A stretch of DNA of 64,000 nt from Mesorhizobium amorphae (GTDB lineage Bacteria > Pseudomonadota > Alphaproteobacteria > Rhizobiales > Rhizobiaceae): positions 124,001 to 188,000 of the forward strand of contig NZ_JHQS01000015.1 of assembly GCF_014843845.1 (NCBI RefSeq), in the 5' to 3' direction. The notes beneath the pieces are model-generated. The model ran no database searches, was not told where the DNA came from, and saw nothing but the letters and a program-made list of their open reading frames with translations. A program made the position numbers and the translations under genes. Positions 38,156 to 48,800 of the stretch are shown here, one piece after another (positions within the stretch are counted from its first letter, which is position 1; each line of letters opens with the position of its first letter).

Positions 38156-39649
38156 ATGAAAGACCAGGACAATGGACAGGCTGTCGACAGACTGACTATG
38201 GGAGCGGCATTGCCGCTGACGGAAACCGAGAAGAACGCAATCATCGGCGGCGTGCTGCTGTCGATGCTGCTGGCGGCTCTTGACCAGACCATCGTCGCGC
38301 CGGCCCTGCCGACCATTGCGCACGCGCTCGGCCATGCCGAATATCTGCCATGGATCGTCACGGCCTACCTCCTGACCGCGACCGCCATGGCGCCGCTCTA
38401 CGGCAAGATCTCCGACGTCTACGGGCGTCGCCCGACCATCTATGCCGCGATCCTCATCTTCCTCATCGGATCGCTGGTCAGCGCCATGGCCCCGAATATG
38501 CTGGTGCTGGTGGTCGGCCGGGCGATCCAGGGCGCCGGCGGCGGCGGCCTGTTCGCCCTGACACAGACGGTCATCGGCGACCTCGTGCCGCCGCGCGAGC
38601 GGGCGCGCTATGCCGCCTGGATATCGGGGACATGGGCGGTCGCCAGCATCGCCGGGCCGCTGCTCGGCGGCACCTTCGCCGAGCACCTGCACTGGTCCTT
38701 GATCTTCTGGATCAACATCCCGCTCGGCCTGCTGGCGATGGCGATCATCAACAGGCCGCTGAAGAAGCTGCCGATTGCCGCCAAGCGCCATCGCATCGAT
38801 GCGCTCGGCGCGCTGCTGCTTGTGGTCGCCACGGCATTGCTGCTGCTGGCGCTGAACTGGGGCGGCAGCGCCTACCCTTGGCTATCGCGCGAAATCCTTG
38901 GGCTTGTCGCTTGCTCGGCGGCTTTCTGGGGCGCTTTCGCGCTGCGCCTGCTGCGGGCGGCCGAACCGCTGATCTCGCTCGAAGTGCTCGCCAATCCGAT
39001 CGTTCGGGCCGGCACGCTGTCCATGTTCCTGCTGCAGGCCGCTAACATCGGCCTGGCCGTCTACCTGCCCGTGTACCTGCAATCGATCGTCGGCCTCTCG
39101 GTGAGCCAGTCCGGCACCGCCATGCTCGGGCTGCTGCTCGGCACCGTCGCCGGCGCAACGTTCAGCGGGCGCATGATCCCGCGCTTTGTTCACTACAAGC
39201 GGATCGCCATGGTCGGCGTGACCTTCGCCATCCTGTGTCTGGGATTGCTTAGCCTGGTCGCCGGACATGCGTCCCTGCTGGTGGTCGAGCTGCTGACGAT
39301 GGCAATCGGGCTTGGCACGGGCACGACTTTTCCCGTCGCCACCGTTTCGGTGCAGAACGCGGTCGACCGCATGCATCTTGGCGTTGCCACCGGCGTGCTG
39401 ACCTTCCTGCGTTCGCTGGGCAGCGCGCTCGGCGTCGCCATGCTTGGCGCCGTCGCTCTTGGCTACGGGTTGCCGCTTGCCGAGGAAGGCTCGCTGACGG
39501 CTGGCCAGGTCACCTCGGTGATGCCGTTCGTGATGATCTTCCTGGTCGCGGCCTTCACGCTGGTGCTGGCGTTGGCCACACTCGCGCTGATGCCGGAAAA
39601 GCCGCTGCGCGGCCGCGACGAAGCCGCGGCGCCGGTGCTGGCGGAATAG
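38156..39649 (+). CDS. DHA2-family MFS drug/proton antiporter (EmrB/QacA type)
   Basis: A 497-residue transporter with 14 membrane helices. The DHA2 opening LSMLLAALDQTIVAPALPTIAHAL is at about 30-52, the cytoplasmic loop motif GKISDVYGRRP near 85 and AIQGAGGGGLFALTQTVIGD near 122 (motif C). Such pumps expel drugs, bile or plant toxins. Start is uncertain: ATG at 38156 gives a typical N-terminus; ATG at 38048 is in frame; neither has a good ribosome-binding site. No membrane-fusion partner is adjacent. Confidence 0.85.
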   Translation: MKDQDNGQAVDRLTMGAALPLTETEKNAIIGGVLLSMLLAALDQTIVAPALPTIAHALGHAEYLPWIVTAYLLTATAMAPLYGKISDVYGRRPTIYAAILIFLIGSLVSAMAPNMLVLVVGRAIQGAGGGGLFALTQTVIGDLVPPRERARYAAWISGTWAVASIAGPLLGGTFAEHLHWSLIFWINIPLGLLAMAIINRPLKKLPIAAKRHRIDALGALLLVVATALLLLALNWGGSAYPWLSREILGLVACSAAFWGAFALRLLRAAEPLISLEVLANPIVRAGTLSMFLLQAANIGLAVYLPVYLQSIVGLSVSQSGTAMLGLLLGTVAGATFSGRMIPRFVHYKRIAMVGVTFAILCLGLLSLVAGHASLLVVELLTMAIGLGTGTTFPVATVSVQNAVDRMHLGVATGVLTFLRSLGSALGVAMLGAVALGYGLPLAEEGSLTAGQVTSVMPFVMIFLVAAFTLVLALATLALMPEKPLRGRDEAAAPVLAE

Positions 39650-39663
39650 GGCCTCAGCAACCC

Positions 39664-41105
<1,442 letters not shown>

Positions 41106-41206
41106 TTGTCACCTGAAGGGAGTTCCAGCCGAGATAATCACTTGGCCGGACAAGTCAACTGCGGCGCGAAAGCGCCGCTTCGTGACGTTTTTTTGGAGAG
41201 CTGCGC

Positions 41207-41575
41207 TTATCGGCTAATGGCGGCGATGAAATCGCGTACTTCCTCGATCAGCACGCCAAGCCGCCCGAGGGTTTTGACGTCCTCCGGCTGCCCCTCGATG
41301 GCTGCGGCGCAATCGGCGATGGCGAAGGCCCCCACCCCGCGCGCCGAGCCTTTCAGCCCGTGCGCCAGAAGCAGCCTTTCCTTGACGTCGGCTTCGAGGA
41401 TCTTGTCGCGTACGGAAAGTGCCTGCTGCACGAACAGCGCCAGCACCTCCTGTTCGAGACCGCGATCGCCCATCGTCTGGCGCGCGAGATGCGCGAGATC
41501 CACAGGCCGCGACCGGGCCGTTCCCGACACATCACCGCCGGGCATGGAAAAGGCAATGCCGCTTTCGCCGCGCAT
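41207..41575 (-). CDS. Hpt-domain phosphotransfer protein
   Basis: A 122-residue lone histidine phosphotransfer domain, helical. The phospho-acceptor His72 lies in LLLAHGLKGSARGVGA, the canonical AHxLKGSAxxxGA motif. Hpt proteins relay phosphate between hybrid kinases and response regulators. It is not ChpT, which is larger and lacks this motif. Divergent from the giant growth-pole gene; its kinase partner is unknown. Confidence 0.88.
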   Translation of the reverse strand: MRGESGIAFSMPGGDVSGTARSRPVDLAHLARQTMGDRGLEQEVLALFVQQALSVRDKILEADVKERLLLAHGLKGSARGVGAFAIADCAAAIEGQPEDVKTLGRLGVLIEEVRDFIAAISR

Positions 41576-41862
41576 GAGAATTGCAGCTCCTTGATGTTTG
41601 ACTGGCCGGGAAATCTAGGCCATTCGCGTAGCTAACGGGTTAATGATTGGCCCGGAAAAATGTTGCGATGGAGGCGGCGAAATCACGTCTGCGTTAACCC
41701 TATATTTAAAGTTTTACGTATCGCGAGGAATGCAGGTTTTCTTTACCCGTGTGTGTCATTACGATACGAGGGTCCATTTTCAGCCTCCTGCACGGGATAA
41801 GAGAAGCCAGAATCAGGCCAAAATCAGAAGTCCCTCGGCAGCTAGTACAGGGTAGCGAAGGC

Positions 41863-44800
41863 ATGGCGAAGAAACCAACGACGACACGTAATCTCGACAG
41901 CGACGTAGCCAGGGAACTTGAAAAAGCGCTCGACCTCGATTTGAGCGGAGATGGCGACGGCGGCCTCGATATGGCGGCGTCGATGGAAGATCTGGAAGCG
42001 CAGATTTCGCAGGCGGCGGACGAGCTGGCGCGCGAAGGGCGCAGCCAGAAAGCCGAGCCGGTGGTCAATCAAAGCCAGACCGCCAATCTGAACCAGACCG
42101 CAAATCTGAGCCAGAACGGGAATCAGGCTCAAAACGGAACGACTTCGGTCACGACCAAGCCGGCCGAGCTGCGCCCTGTGGAAAACCGCAACGGCACGCA
42201 ACCGGCGGGCTTCACGCCCGCCAATGACGACCGCCAGAAAGACTACCGGACGCTCCTGCACGGCCTCAACCGGCGGGCATCGAGCACGATCTACTGGGTG
42301 GTGGCATTCATTTCGCTGGCCTGGATCGCCGGTGCCGGCGGCCTGGCGAACCTGTTGTTCGGTTCGAGCATCTGGAAGATCCGCACTTTCGACCAGTTCT
42401 TCGCCCGCCCCGAGCTGATCGGCCTGGCGGTCGCGGCGATCATTCCGATCATCCTGTTCTGGGCCTTCGCGGCCATGGTGCGCCGCGCCCAGGAAATGCG
42501 CATTGCCGCGCAATCCATGACGGAAGTGGCGTTCCGCCTCGCCGAGCCGGAAAACCTTGCCCAGGACCGCGTCATGATGATCGGCCAGGCTGTTCGCCGC
42601 GAAGTGGCGGCGATGGGCGAAGGCATCGAGCGCACGCTTGCGCGCGCCGTCGAGCTCGAGACGCTGGTCCACAGCGAAGTGAACCAGATCGAGCGCTCCT
42701 ATTCCGAGAATGAAGCGCGTATCCGCTCGCTGGTCGACGGGCTGGGCAGCGAGCGCGAGGCGGTCGTTACCCATGCCGAGCGCGTGCGCGCCTCTATTGC
42801 CGGCGCGCATGAGACGCTCCGGGACGAAATCGGCTCGGCCAGCGACATCATTCGTGACAGCATCCTCAATGCCTCGACCAAGCTGTCGATGACGATCACC
42901 AATTCCGGCGACACGCTGATCGACAGGATCAACGAAAGCTCGATGTCGATCTTCGATTCGGTCGAAGGCCGTCTCGATACGATCACCGACAAGCTGTCCA
43001 CCTCGGGCGAGGCCTTCGCTTCGCTGCTCGATACCCGCATTGCCAAGCTGACGGACACGACCGACGGTCTTACCCGCTCGCTGACCGACCTGCTCGACGA
43101 CCGCACCACCGGCATGGTGTCGCTGCTCGGCGGCGCCGCGCGCACGCTGAGCTCCGAATTCGAGGCCAGCCTCGACGGCATCGAACGCACCCTTGCCGAA
43201 CGCGGCCAGGCGCTGATCAGCGAATTCCAGACCCGCGCCGAGGCGCTGGACACCGGCACGCAGAAGCTCAATGCCGCGCTCGAGGCCCGCGCCCGCCAGA
43301 TCAACGAGACGCTGGTCGAGCGCGCGCGCGAAATCGCCCATACCTTCGCCGAGAGCAAGGACGCGCTGTCGTCAATGATCGATCAGGGCAAGACCCAGAT
43401 CGGCGCCGACATGGCCGACATCATCTCGTCAACCTCGTCGATGCTCGAAGCCCGCGCCAGCGATTTCGCCGGCCGCATGGAAGCGGCCCGCCATGTGGTT
43501 TCGCGCTCCTTCGACAGCGATATCCAGCGGCTTGCGGACGCCCGCGCCGGCATCGAGGAAGCCGTCGAGAACCACAGCCTCAAGCTTGCCGAGAGCCGCG
43601 ACCGTATGGCCGAGGCCATGCAGGCGGACCTCGCCAGGTTCGCGGAAGACCGCGCCGGCATCGACGACGCCGTGACCAACCAGGTGCAGAAGCTGGCGGA
43701 AGGCCGCAGTCTCATTTCGCGCGCGCTGGAAGAGGATCTGCGTAAGGTCAACGAATCGCGCGCTGCCATCGACGCCTCGCTGGGCAGCCATCTCGAACAG
43801 CTCGAGGAAGGCCGGAACCGGCTTACCCAGGCTTTGAATGATGACTCCAACAAACTTGTGCAAGCTCGTACGATCATTGACGAAATGGTTGCCGGACATG
43901 TTGGGAAACTCGCCGAGGGCCGCAGCATTCTTTCGCGTGCCCTGGAAGCTGACCTCGGCAAGCTGGCCGACAGCCGCGCCAGCATCGACGGTCTGGTCGC
44001 CGGCCAGGTCGAGAAGATTGCCGAGGGCCGTTCGGTCCTGGCAAAGGCCCTGGAGACCGACATTGTCGGCATCAAGGGCTTGATCGAGACCCATTCCGCG
44101 AAGCTCGCCGAGGACAGGAGCGAACTCAGCCGTTCGCTGGAGGGCGATCTGTCGGGCATCAGGAACCTGATCGAGGGTCATTCCGTCAGGCTCGCCGACG
44201 ACCGCAGCCTGCTGTCGCAGACGCTCGAGGCCGACCTTGCCAAGCTGGCGGAAGGCCGCTCGTCAATCGACGGTCTGGTCGCCGGCCAGGTCGAGAAGCT
44301 GGCCGAAGGCCGCGATATCCTCAAGCGCGCCCTGGAAGCCGATATCAACACGATCAAGAGCGCCATCTCGGGTCATTCCGAGCAGGTGGCGCAAGAGCGC
44401 AGCCAGCTTTCGAAGGCCCTGGAAGCCGATCTGCAGAATGTGAACAGCCTGATTGCCGATCACACGAACCGGCTTGTCCAGGATCGCTCGACGCTGTCGA
44501 AAGCCGTCGAGGACGATCTGCGGAATGTGAGCGGCATCATGGACGACCACACGAACAGGCTGTTCCAGGATCGCTCGACCCTGTCAAAAGCGCTCGAGGA
44601 CGATCTCGCCAAGCTGGCGGAAAGCCGCTCCTCGATCGACGGGCTGGTTGCCGGCCAGGTCGAGAAGCTGGCCGAAGGCCGCGATATCCTCAAGCGCGCG
44701 CTGGAGGCCGATCTCAACACGATCAGGAGTGCCATTGCCGACCAGTCGCAGAAGCTGACCGAAAACCGTTCGGAGTTCGCACGGGTGCTGGAAGCCGATC

Positions 44801-47800
44801 TGGAGAACGTCAACAGCCTCCTGCAAGTCCACTCCGACACGCTGGTGCAGGACCGCTCGAAGCTGTCCAAGGCCCTGGAGGACGATCTCGCCAAGCTGGC
44901 GGAGAGCCGCTCCTCGATCGACGGGCTGGTCGCCGGCCAGGTCGAGAAGCTGGCCGAAGGCCGCGATATCCTGAGGCGGGCGCTCGAGGCGGACCTGCAG
45001 AAGATCGCGACCAGCCGCGGCGAGGTCGACGACATCATCGCCGGCCATGTCGGCAAGCTGGCCGAAGGCCGCGACATGCTGGCCCGCGCGCTGGAAGACG
45101 ATCTCGCCAAGCTCGCCGACACGCGCAAGGACGTCGACCGCTCCCTGTCCGGCCACATCGACCAGATCGCCGCCAGAAGCACGGACATCTCCGCGGCAAT
45201 CGCCTCCGACGTCGAAAAGATCGAGCAGGCGTTCAGCCGTCAGACCGGCATCATCGAGGAGCGTGCCGGAACCATGGAGCGCGCGCTGTCGACAGGCGTG
45301 GACAGTGTTCGGAGCGTGCTGGAAAAGAGCGCCGTCTTCGTCGCCGGCCAGTTGCGCGAGAAGGTCATGGAAGTCACCAGCGCCCTGCACGAGCAGGCCG
45401 GCCTCGCCTTCAGCGACGCCGACCGCAAGATCGCCGAGCGCGCCGAGCAGACCTCGGCCGCCCTGCTCGCCAGGGCCGAGGACATCGCGCACGCCTTCGA
45501 AGAGGCGGATCGCCGCCTGCATGCGCGTGCGGAAGATACCACCAGTGCGCTGCTTGCGCGTACCGAGGACACGACCAGCGCGCTGCTTGCCAGGCACGAC
45601 GAAACTTCGAACTCGCTGATGGCTCGCGCCGAGGCGACGGCCGAACAGCTGGCCGCTCGTGCCAGCGAGATCGCCGGCACCTTCGACGCGGCGGACCAGA
45701 AGCTGGTTGCCCGCGCTGTCGAAACGGCGCAGTCGCTGGCGGCTCGCGCCGGTGATATCCTGCGCAACTTCGAAGGCGCCGACCAGCGGCTGAGCATGCG
45801 CATCGGCGAATCGGCCGAAGCTCTGGCAGCACGCGCCACGGACCTTGGCCGCATCTTCGATGCCGCCGACCAGCATCTGCTATCGCGCATCGCCGAAGGT
45901 TCGGAAGCGCTGTCGTCGCGTGCATCCGAGATCGCCCGCATCTTCGACGATGCGGACCAGCGCCTGGTGTCGCGCATCGCCGACAGCAGCACCGCGATCG
46001 GTGGGCACGCCGAGACCATTGTCGGCGCCTTTGCCAGCACCGAGCAGCGCGTTGCCGAGCGTGCACGCCAGACCGGTCAGGACCTGGCTGTCCATGCCCG
46101 CGAGATCGAGCAGGCGCTGGCCGGTGCCGACGAGCGTCTGGCTTCGAGCGCGGCGGCGGCAGCCGCCCGCGTCGAGGAACAGGTCGCCGGCGTCGAGAAC
46201 CGCCTCGCCAACACGGCGGAAACGATGGGCCAGAAGCTCAACGAGCAGATTTCGGGTGCCGAGGCGCAGCTCATCTCGCGCGCCAACGTCATTGCCGAAA
46301 CCTTTACCGCGGTCGGCCAGCATATCGGCCAGAGCACCAACGATGCCGCCAAGACTATCGGCGCCAACACCCGCGAGCTCAACACCATGCTCGCGGCACG
46401 CTCGGCAGAAATGTCGAGGATCCTCGACGAGACGGCGCGGCCGCTGGTCGAACGCTTCGCCCAAGGCGGCTCGGAACTGCAAAAGAGCATGGAAGAGGTC
46501 ACCGAGCGGGCGACCGAGAAGCTGCGCAGCGAAAACGCGGCCCTCGTCAACGCGCTCGCCAGCCGTACGGCCGAAACTTTGTCGGCGGTCGAAGGCGCGC
46601 GTTCTACGCTCGCCGAAAGCGTCGCCGATCTGATCGGCCGCATGAGCACCTCCAGCGCGCAGCTCGGTCAGCTGATCGACCAGGCGGCGCTCAATCTCGG
46701 CCAGGTCGACGAACGCCTGACCGGCAGCACGCAGAGCTTCGCAGCGACGACGGAAAAGGCCGCGCAGACCTTCGCCAGCTCGGCACGTCTGGTCGATTCG
46801 AACACGACGCGGCTCACCGAACTGTCGTCCGCCACCTTGCGCGAGGTCGCCTCGATCGCCACCAAGTTCGACGAGCACAGCAGGTTGCTGTCTTCCGCCT
46901 CGGATCTGCTGAGCTCGGCCCAGAGCAACCTGGAGCACACGCTGGAACGGCAGTCTTCGCTGGAGGACCTTGCCGTCGGCCTGGTCAAGAAGTCGGAAGA
47001 CCTCGAGAAGGTGATGCGTTCGTTCGAGAACCTGGTCGGGCAGACGATGCAGAACGCCGAGGGCCGGACGAGGGAATCGGCGGAAAAGATCCGCACCGCC
47101 ATCGCCGATGTCGTCGATTCGGCAACCAAGCGCTTCGCCGACGCCACCGAAGAGATGCGGCGCACGGCCGGCTCGATCAAGAGCGAGCTCGACCTGACCC
47201 GTGCCGAACTCAAGAAGGGCGTCATCGAGATGCCGGAAGAGGCCAAGGAATCGACCTCGGCAATCCGCCGCGCCGTTTCCGAACAGATCAACGCGCTCAA
47301 GGAACTGTCGGACATCGTTGCGAAATCGGGCCGCGGTAGCAGCGACACTTCGGAGCAGCGCAACTTGCGCCCCGCACCGCAGGCGCCTGCTGCACGTGCG
47401 CCTGAGCCACAGCGTCGCCCGCCGGCGGCGCCGCAGCCGGAGCGTCCGGCGCCTCAGGTGCCGCTGGGCGGTGCAACGCTGCGCGGCACGCTCGATATCG
47501 AGCGCCCCGCCGAGGCGGCTCCGCGCCGCGACCCCAATGGGCGCACGCCACAGGGCGGCTGGGTGCGCGACCTGCTCACCGGCGCATCGCGTGAGGAGGA
47601 TGCGAGGCCTGCCGTGCCCGCGGAACGTTCCGCTCCGGCCCAGCGCTCGCCGCTTCACGTCATGGAGTCGCTGAACTCGCTGTCCGTCGACATTGCGCGG
47701 GCGATCGACCACGACGCGTCGATCGAGCTGTGGAACCGCTACCGGCGTGGCGAGCGTGACGTGTTCACGCGGCGCCTCTATACGCTGAAGGGCCAGCAGA

Positions 47801-48000
47801 CCTTCGACGAGATCCGCCGCAAGTATCAGACGGAGGCAGAGTTCCGCGCCGCTGTCGACCGCTACTGCGACGATTTCGAGAAGCTGCTCAAGGACGTGTC
47901 GCGCAACGACCGCGACAACATCATGGCGCAGACCTATCTGACGTCGGACACCGGCAAGGTCTACACCATGCTGGCGCACGCCAGCGGCCGCCTGCACTGA
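41863..48000 (+). CDS. Giant polar-growth protein, GPR/RgsE-like
   Basis: A 2045-residue protein matching, in size and architecture, the growth-pole-ring protein of Agrobacterium (GPR) and RgsE of Sinorhizobium, which organise polar growth. Residues 1-140 are polar with an acidic stretch (LDLDLSGDGDGG) and Asn/Gln repeats. Two membrane helices follow (about 142-166 and 185-207). A very long coiled coil (about 215-1830) has heptad-like tandem units of 29 and 36 residues (about 573-1102) and a second 29-residue set (about 1190-1430). A Pro-rich linker (about 1840-1930) and a conserved globular end (IARAIDHDASIELWNRYRRG) follow. The ATG at 41863 gives MAKKPTTTRNLD; no strong ribosome-binding site is visible. 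A strong terminator follows. Confidence 0.88.
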   Translation: MAKKPTTTRNLDSDVARELEKALDLDLSGDGDGGLDMAASMEDLEAQISQAADELAREGRSQKAEPVVNQSQTANLNQTANLSQNGNQAQNGTTSVTTKPAELRPVENRNGTQPAGFTPANDDRQKDYRTLLHGLNRRASSTIYWVVAFISLAWIAGAGGLANLLFGSSIWKIRTFDQFFARPELIGLAVAAIIPIILFWAFAAMVRRAQEMRIAAQSMTEVAFRLAEPENLAQDRVMMIGQAVRREVAAMGEGIERTLARAVELETLVHSEVNQIERSYSENEARIRSLVDGLGSEREAVVTHAERVRASIAGAHETLRDEIGSASDIIRDSILNASTKLSMTITNSGDTLIDRINESSMSIFDSVEGRLDTITDKLSTSGEAFASLLDTRIAKLTDTTDGLTRSLTDLLDDRTTGMVSLLGGAARTLSSEFEASLDGIERTLAERGQALISEFQTRAEALDTGTQKLNAALEARARQINETLVERAREIAHTFAESKDALSSMIDQGKTQIGADMADIISSTSSMLEARASDFAGRMEAARHVVSRSFDSDIQRLADARAGIEEAVENHSLKLAESRDRMAEAMQADLARFAEDRAGIDDAVTNQVQKLAEGRSLISRALEEDLRKVNESRAAIDASLGSHLEQLEEGRNRLTQALNDDSNKLVQARTIIDEMVAGHVGKLAEGRSILSRALEADLGKLADSRASIDGLVAGQVEKIAEGRSVLAKALETDIVGIKGLIETHSAKLAEDRSELSRSLEGDLSGIRNLIEGHSVRLADDRSLLSQTLEADLAKLAEGRSSIDGLVAGQVEKLAEGRDILKRALEADINTIKSAISGHSEQVAQERSQLSKALEADLQNVNSLIADHTNRLVQDRSTLSKAVEDDLRNVSGIMDDHTNRLFQDRSTLSKALEDDLAKLAESRSSIDGLVAGQVEKLAEGRDILKRALEADLNTIRSAIADQSQKLTENRSEFARVLEADLENVNSLLQVHSDTLVQDRSKLSKALEDDLAKLAESRSSIDGLVAGQVEKLAEGRDILRRALEADLQKIATSRGEVDDIIAGHVGKLAEGRDMLARALEDDLAKLADTRKDVDRSLSGHIDQIAARSTDISAAIASDVEKIEQAFSRQTGIIEERAGTMERALSTGVDSVRSVLEKSAVFVAGQLREKVMEVTSALHEQAGLAFSDADRKIAERAEQTSAALLARAEDIAHAFEEADRRLHARAEDTTSALLARTEDTTSALLARHDETSNSLMARAEATAEQLAARASEIAGTFDAADQKLVARAVETAQSLAARAGDILRNFEGADQRLSMRIGESAEALAARATDLGRIFDAADQHLLSRIAEGSEALSSRASEIARIFDDADQRLVSRIADSSTAIGGHAETIVGAFASTEQRVAERARQTGQDLAVHAREIEQALAGADERLASSAAAAAARVEEQVAGVENRLANTAETMGQKLNEQISGAEAQLISRANVIAETFTAVGQHIGQSTNDAAKTIGANTRELNTMLAARSAEMSRILDETARPLVERFAQGGSELQKSMEEVTERATEKLRSENAALVNALASRTAETLSAVEGARSTLAESVADLIGRMSTSSAQLGQLIDQAALNLGQVDERLTGSTQSFAATTEKAAQTFASSARLVDSNTTRLTELSSATLREVASIATKFDEHSRLLSSASDLLSSAQSNLEHTLERQSSLEDLAVGLVKKSEDLEKVMRSFENLVGQTMQNAEGRTRESAEKIRTAIADVVDSATKRFADATEEMRRTAGSIKSELDLTRAELKKGVIEMPEEAKESTSAIRRAVSEQINALKELSDIVAKSGRGSSDTSEQRNLRPAPQAPAARAPEPQRRPPAAPQPERPAPQVPLGGATLRGTLDIERPAEAAPRRDPNGRTPQGGWVRDLLTGASREEDARPAVPAERSAPAQRSPLHVMESLNSLSVDIARAIDHDASIELWNRYRRGERDVFTRRLYTLKGQQTFDEIRRKYQTEAEFRAAVDRYCDDFEKLLKDVSRNDRDNIMAQTYLTSDTGKVYTMLAHASGRLH

Positions 48001-48026
48001 GCGGGCAATAGGCTGAACACAAAAAA

Positions 48027-48050
48027 GGCGGGCCGCAGCCCGCCTTTTTT
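48027..48050. terminator. Bidirectional rho-independent terminator
   Basis: GGCGGGC pairs with GCCCGCC around a CGCA loop, followed by six T residues and preceded by six A residues. It ends the growth-pole gene and can also serve the convergent lipoprotein gene. Confidence 0.85.
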
Positions 48051-48112
48051 AGTTGTCCGACGTCCATTTCAACATTGAGTGCATGCGCGCCGGCCGAGCC
48101 GTTCGGGCGCTG

Positions 48113-48721
48113 TCAGATCACTGAATCCGTCCAGCGGACAATGTCCTTCGCCGCCTCACCGAAAGCGCTGTCCAGCGCGTCGACATAGGCCGGGTTGCCG
48201 CTGCCCGAGACCGGCGCGCTGGCGGTGAAGCTCTTGGAGGCGCGCACCTCGCCGTTGCGGTCGTTCAATATGCGCACGAAAAGGTCGACCTCGGCGTGCT
48301 CGCCGCCATCGACCCGGACTTCGAAGGAACGAACCTCGACGATCACCTGATAGTCGATCGCCAGGCCCTCGCCCGGCTTGCCCACGCCGGCGAAGCTGCC
48401 GGAGCGCTGGAACGTCTCGGCAAGCCTTGCCTGCACGATCAGCGGCAGCCGGTCGGCCCATTGCGCGCCCTTGAGATACTGGATCGAGCGGTCGGACGGC
48501 TTGATGACGATGTTCTGGCTGTCCAGCGCCTTGAGCGCGGAGGGTTGGGCGATCAGGATCTGGCGACGGCTGTGGCCATGCGCGTCGATCGACGGCGCCG
48601 ACAGCTCGAACGTATCGAGCGGCGCAGGCTTGCCGCCAAGTGCTGCGCAGCCGGCAAGCGTCAGCGCAAGCAGTGCCGCAGCCGATGTCAACCCGCCTGT
48701 TCTCACCCACACCGACTTCAC
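48113..48721 (-). CDS. ABC-type transport auxiliary lipoprotein (Mla/Pqi-associated)
   Basis: A 202-residue putative lipoprotein with lipobox LTLAGCAAL near residue 24 and the ABC-type transport auxiliary (PqiC-like) fold, with conserved KALDSQNIVIKPSDRSIQYL and DRLPLIVQARLAETF segments. GTG at 48721 with GGGG 8 bases upstream is chosen because the signal peptide follows. Last gene of the mla operon, and likely an outer-membrane or periplasmic anchor for the MlaD ring. Confidence 0.82.
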   Translation of the reverse strand: MKSVWVRTGGLTSAAALLALTLAGCAALGGKPAPLDTFELSAPSIDAHGHSRRQILIAQPSALKALDSQNIVIKPSDRSIQYLKGAQWADRLPLIVQARLAETFQRSGSFAGVGKPGEGLAIDYQVIVEVRSFEVRVDGGEHAEVDLFVRILNDRNGEVRASKSFTASAPVSGSGNPAYVDALDSAFGEAAKDIVRWTDSVI

Positions 48722-48800
48722 GCGCGATCCCCGTTGTCCCCAGATCGTAAGATCAACCCGCAATTGCGGTCTATGTTCTTGCGGTGGACGGGCGCCGAAG

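Noticed and set aside
41694..41709. CtrA-like site TTAA-N8-TTAA upstream of the growth-pole gene
   Set aside because: CtrA full sites need a spacing of seven; this is eight, and no second supporting site was found.
43580..46110. CRISPR-like or satellite repeats
   Set aside because: The repeats are in frame inside one coding gene, with degenerate units of 87 and 108 bases and no spacers.
45880..47997. 705-residue minus-strand frame opposite the growth-pole gene
   Set aside because: Shadow frame caused by GC-rich third positions; no start signals.
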